In this document: in pieces, positions 26,471-28,399 of the stretch
How the letters are laid out: every line of letters starts with the position of its first letter
Numbering within the stretch: the first letter of the stretch is position 1
From: a virus
IMG/VR virus record: IMGVR_UViG_3300032282_002348
Coordinates: 1-28,399 of that record
Length of the DNA stretch: 28,399 nucleotides
Reading direction: 5' to 3' (one strand)
Program-made: the position numbers and the translations under genes
Notes under the pieces: model-generated
The model's input: the letters and a program-made list of their open reading frames with translations, nothing else
The model's database searches: none
Told to the model about the DNA's origin: nothing

Positions 26471-28119
26471 TGCCTGCAAGAGAATACCTAGTTGATGGTG
26501 ACCAAGGGTTCATCGGGCTTAATTCTAGGGACAACCCCTTGAATTTAGGAAAGAGTTTTGTGTCTAAATCACAGAACTTTAGACTAGACAGGGGTGTTGC
26601 CGTACTTAGAAAAGGTGCTAAACGTATCACTACTGCAGCCGTTGAGGCTCTCGGTGTCATCTATGGTGCTTGCACCTATACTACCGCTACAGGCGTTGAA
26701 TACGTTGTGCTTGTGTTAGGGGATAAGATTTGTATTTTTGACCCAGATTCAGAAACTGTTGTTCAAACTATTTCATTTCCTAATGGAGAAGTAATAACCT
26801 CTAGCGACCCAATCGACGTATATCAAGCACAGGGCGTTGGTTATGTTTATATTTGCAGAGGATTCTCAAAGACAACCCTAAGATGGAACGGAACGTTTGT
26901 TGCTGGTTCTATTCATATTCCCGGAGTTTCTACGCATAAAGACTACCCAAACTCAGTACACGCAGTTTATTATGGCAACAGACACATTGTTCAAATTGAC
27001 CAAAATACAATCAAGGTAAGCCATTACCTTGCTGACAACGGATGGTCGTCACTTGATATGTTCAGTATCAACGATGGCTCGTCTGATGCTCTTGTTGGAA
27101 TTACGCCTTGGACTTTGAATGAATTTATCATCTTTATGCGTAATAGCATAATGTATGCGTCTGTTGGAATTGGTGCTAACCTTCAAGGAGAACAAGCCCA
27201 AGAAAATGATTCATATGTTAAATCGCTTGCAGTTGACATTGGGTGTATTGCAAGAAAATCTGCAGTTCAGGCCGGCGGAGGAATCATCTTCCTTTCTGAT
27301 AATGGTGTTTACATTCTTAATCCTCAAGGAGCAGCCCCAGGCGGAGGCGCAGCCAATACCCCAGAAGGCGTGAGAATCCTGACACTTGCTGAACCTCTGT
27401 CTTCCACAATAAATGACGTTATCTCAAGGATTAACTTCAATCACGTAAGTAAGGCGGTTGCAGTTTACTGGGAAAATAGATATTATCTCGCCGTTCCACT
27501 TGACACAAGTACAAAAAATAACGCCATTCTTGTCTACAACTTCATCAACAAGGCTTGGGAGTCTGTTGACATTTACCCTACTGAGTTTAACGTAAAGAAC
27601 TTCATTGTGTCAAAACGTGGTAATAAGAGAAGAGTATTTGCCGTTGACCAAGAACTTGGATTGTTTTTGATGGAAGAACTTGACTGGGATGAATATGGTG
27701 CAGCAACTGCATTGCCAATTCTTCCCTTGACAGACGAAGATACGTTTGTTCTTGACACACCAAGTGCTATCTTGCAACCTTCTGCGTTCAAATCATACCA
27801 AATTCAAGGTGAATTGATAACAAGGGCATATTCGTTTGAAACCAATAGAGAAAAGCGATTCTCTGGAATACAGGTAGATACGTATGCACCGGCAGGAGGA
27901 GTTCTTTATACAAACGTCATAGTGACAAACCCAGATACAGAAACCGAACTAATCAGATATGGTATCTCGTCAGACGAGGGTACAATCCTAAGACTTCCCG
28001 TAAGAAAATGCGGTCAATACATTCAAGGAAGGTTTTTGACGACAAACTCAAGACCATCAGTTTACTCAACTACGCTTAGTGCACTAGTCATTGGTTACAC
28101 CAATAAATCACAAAAATAA
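26470..28119 (+). CDS. Large tail protein of short-tailed phage type
   Basis: A 549-residue beta-rich protein. The N-terminal region FIGLNSRDNPLNLGKSFVSKSQNFRLDRGVAVLRKGAKR is of the kind that begins many podovirus tail proteins. The middle consists of repeating strands (GVEYVVLVLGDKICIFDPDSETVVQTISFPNGE; GVGYVYICRGFSKTTLRWNG; NRYYLAVPLDTSTKNNAILVYNFINKAWESV) that suggest a beta-propeller. It probably forms part of the tail tube or its hub below the adaptor. Start and stop codons overlap both neighbours (TAATG at both ends). No specific named family is claimed. Confidence 0.78.
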   Translation: MPAREYLVDGDQGFIGLNSRDNPLNLGKSFVSKSQNFRLDRGVAVLRKGAKRITTAAVEALGVIYGACTYTTATGVEYVVLVLGDKICIFDPDSETVVQTISFPNGEVITSSDPIDVYQAQGVGYVYICRGFSKTTLRWNGTFVAGSIHIPGVSTHKDYPNSVHAVYYGNRHIVQIDQNTIKVSHYLADNGWSSLDMFSINDGSSDALVGITPWTLNEFIIFMRNSIMYASVGIGANLQGEQAQENDSYVKSLAVDIGCIARKSAVQAGGGIIFLSDNGVYILNPQGAAPGGGAANTPEGVRILTLAEPLSSTINDVISRINFNHVSKAVAVYWENRYYLAVPLDTSTKNNAILVYNFINKAWESVDIYPTEFNVKNFIVSKRGNKRRVFAVDQELGLFLMEELDWDEYGAATALPILPLTDEDTFVLDTPSAILQPSAFKSYQIQGELITRAYSFETNREKRFSGIQVDTYAPAGGVLYTNVIVTNPDTETELIRYGISSDEGTILRLPVRKCGQYIQGRFLTTNSRPSVYSTTLSALVIGYTNKSQK

Positions 28120-28399
28120 TGCCTCAAATTAAATGCCCAAGTAACTACGTTCCGCTTCAGCAGGTCACGGCTGATAACCTCAACGGACACGTAAATAATG
28201 CAACGCTTCAACCCGGTGCTGTTGATTCTCAAACTGTGCTTCCTACAATTGCAGCCGATGACGCATTGCTTGCGTACGATAAGTCTGCACTTACGCTTAA
28301 TAAGGTGGAAATTGGTTCTCTTTTTACCAACAATTTCCCAATCACGTCAGAGTCAATCACTTCAAGCACGATAAACGCTGCAGCCAACAATGATGTCAA
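28119..28399 (+). CDS. Structural protein, 5' part only
   Basis: A frame open from ATG 28119 (TAATG overlap with the previous stop) to the right end of the window; 93 codons are visible. The sequence (MPQIKCPSNYVPLQQVTADN..., with GAVDSQTVLP and KVEIGSLFTNNF) resembles the N-terminus of a tail or fibre-associated protein. The position supports a virion role; the missing part prevents identification. Confidence 0.65.
   Translation, partial: MPQIKCPSNYVPLQQVTADNLNGHVNNATLQPGAVDSQTVLPTIAADDALLAYDKSALTLNKVEIGSLFTNNFPITSESITSSTINAAANNDV

Overview
The window is part of a double-stranded DNA phage genome. It holds a leftward DNA replication and recombination block, a tRNA array, a block of small accessory genes, and a rightward head and short-tail block. 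Terminase, portal, scaffold, SU10-type capsid, adaptor-like and tail genes follow one another with no tape-measure gene, which suggests a podovirus-like virion. The host cannot be named. Most gene starts lack a clear Shine-Dalgarno sequence and many sit behind A/C-rich leaders, as in hosts with weak Shine-Dalgarno use such as Bacteroidota. Two good sigma70-like promoters (TTGACA/TTGATA with 17-base spacers) fit a classical Bacteroidota promoter poorly, so the host stays open.

Layout. 26-5651 (leftward): RusA resolvase, PD-(D/E)XK exonuclease, winged-helix replication initiator, DnaC-like helicase loader, adenine/cytosine-N4 DNA methyltransferase, ERF annealing protein, tRNA-Arg(UCU), a Zn-ribbon protein, two small helical proteins and a metallophosphoesterase, many with overlapping stop/start codons. 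5626-5687: overlapping divergent promoters. 5676-7723 (rightward): a helix-turn-helix protein and three unknown genes. 7726-7816: a stem-loop-rich leader, then ten tRNAs (Thr, Ser, Pro, Met, Tyr, Ala, Lys, Gly, Ile, Gln) to 8632. 8689-10189: small genes, including two Api92/YubB-like paralogues.

10220-14016 looks like a discrete cassette: two small ORFs, a class II glutamine amidotransferase and a GCS/GS-fold amidoligase, closed by a strong terminator and followed by three 85-base repeats. The motif AACGGTTGTA occurs on both sides of the cassette. 14073-15224 is a leftward block of three unknown genes with two identical GCAA-loop hairpins. 15225-16056 is largely noncoding and carries iteron-like repeats that also occur inside the initiator gene, making both sites origin candidates.

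16057 to the right end is the virion operon: five small genes, TerL, portal, a small protein, scaffold, major capsid protein, three connector or tail-associated proteins, a repeat-rich tail fibre, a small membrane protein, a 549-residue tail protein and the start of another structural gene. The exonuclease and ERF protein probably act as a recombination pair and RusA resolves the junctions. The initiator and loader would bring the host helicase to the iterons. The tRNAs mostly have U34 anticodons and would support codons such as AGA, AUA and other A-ending codons. The amidotransferase could deliver ammonia to the amidoligase, but its substrate is unknown.
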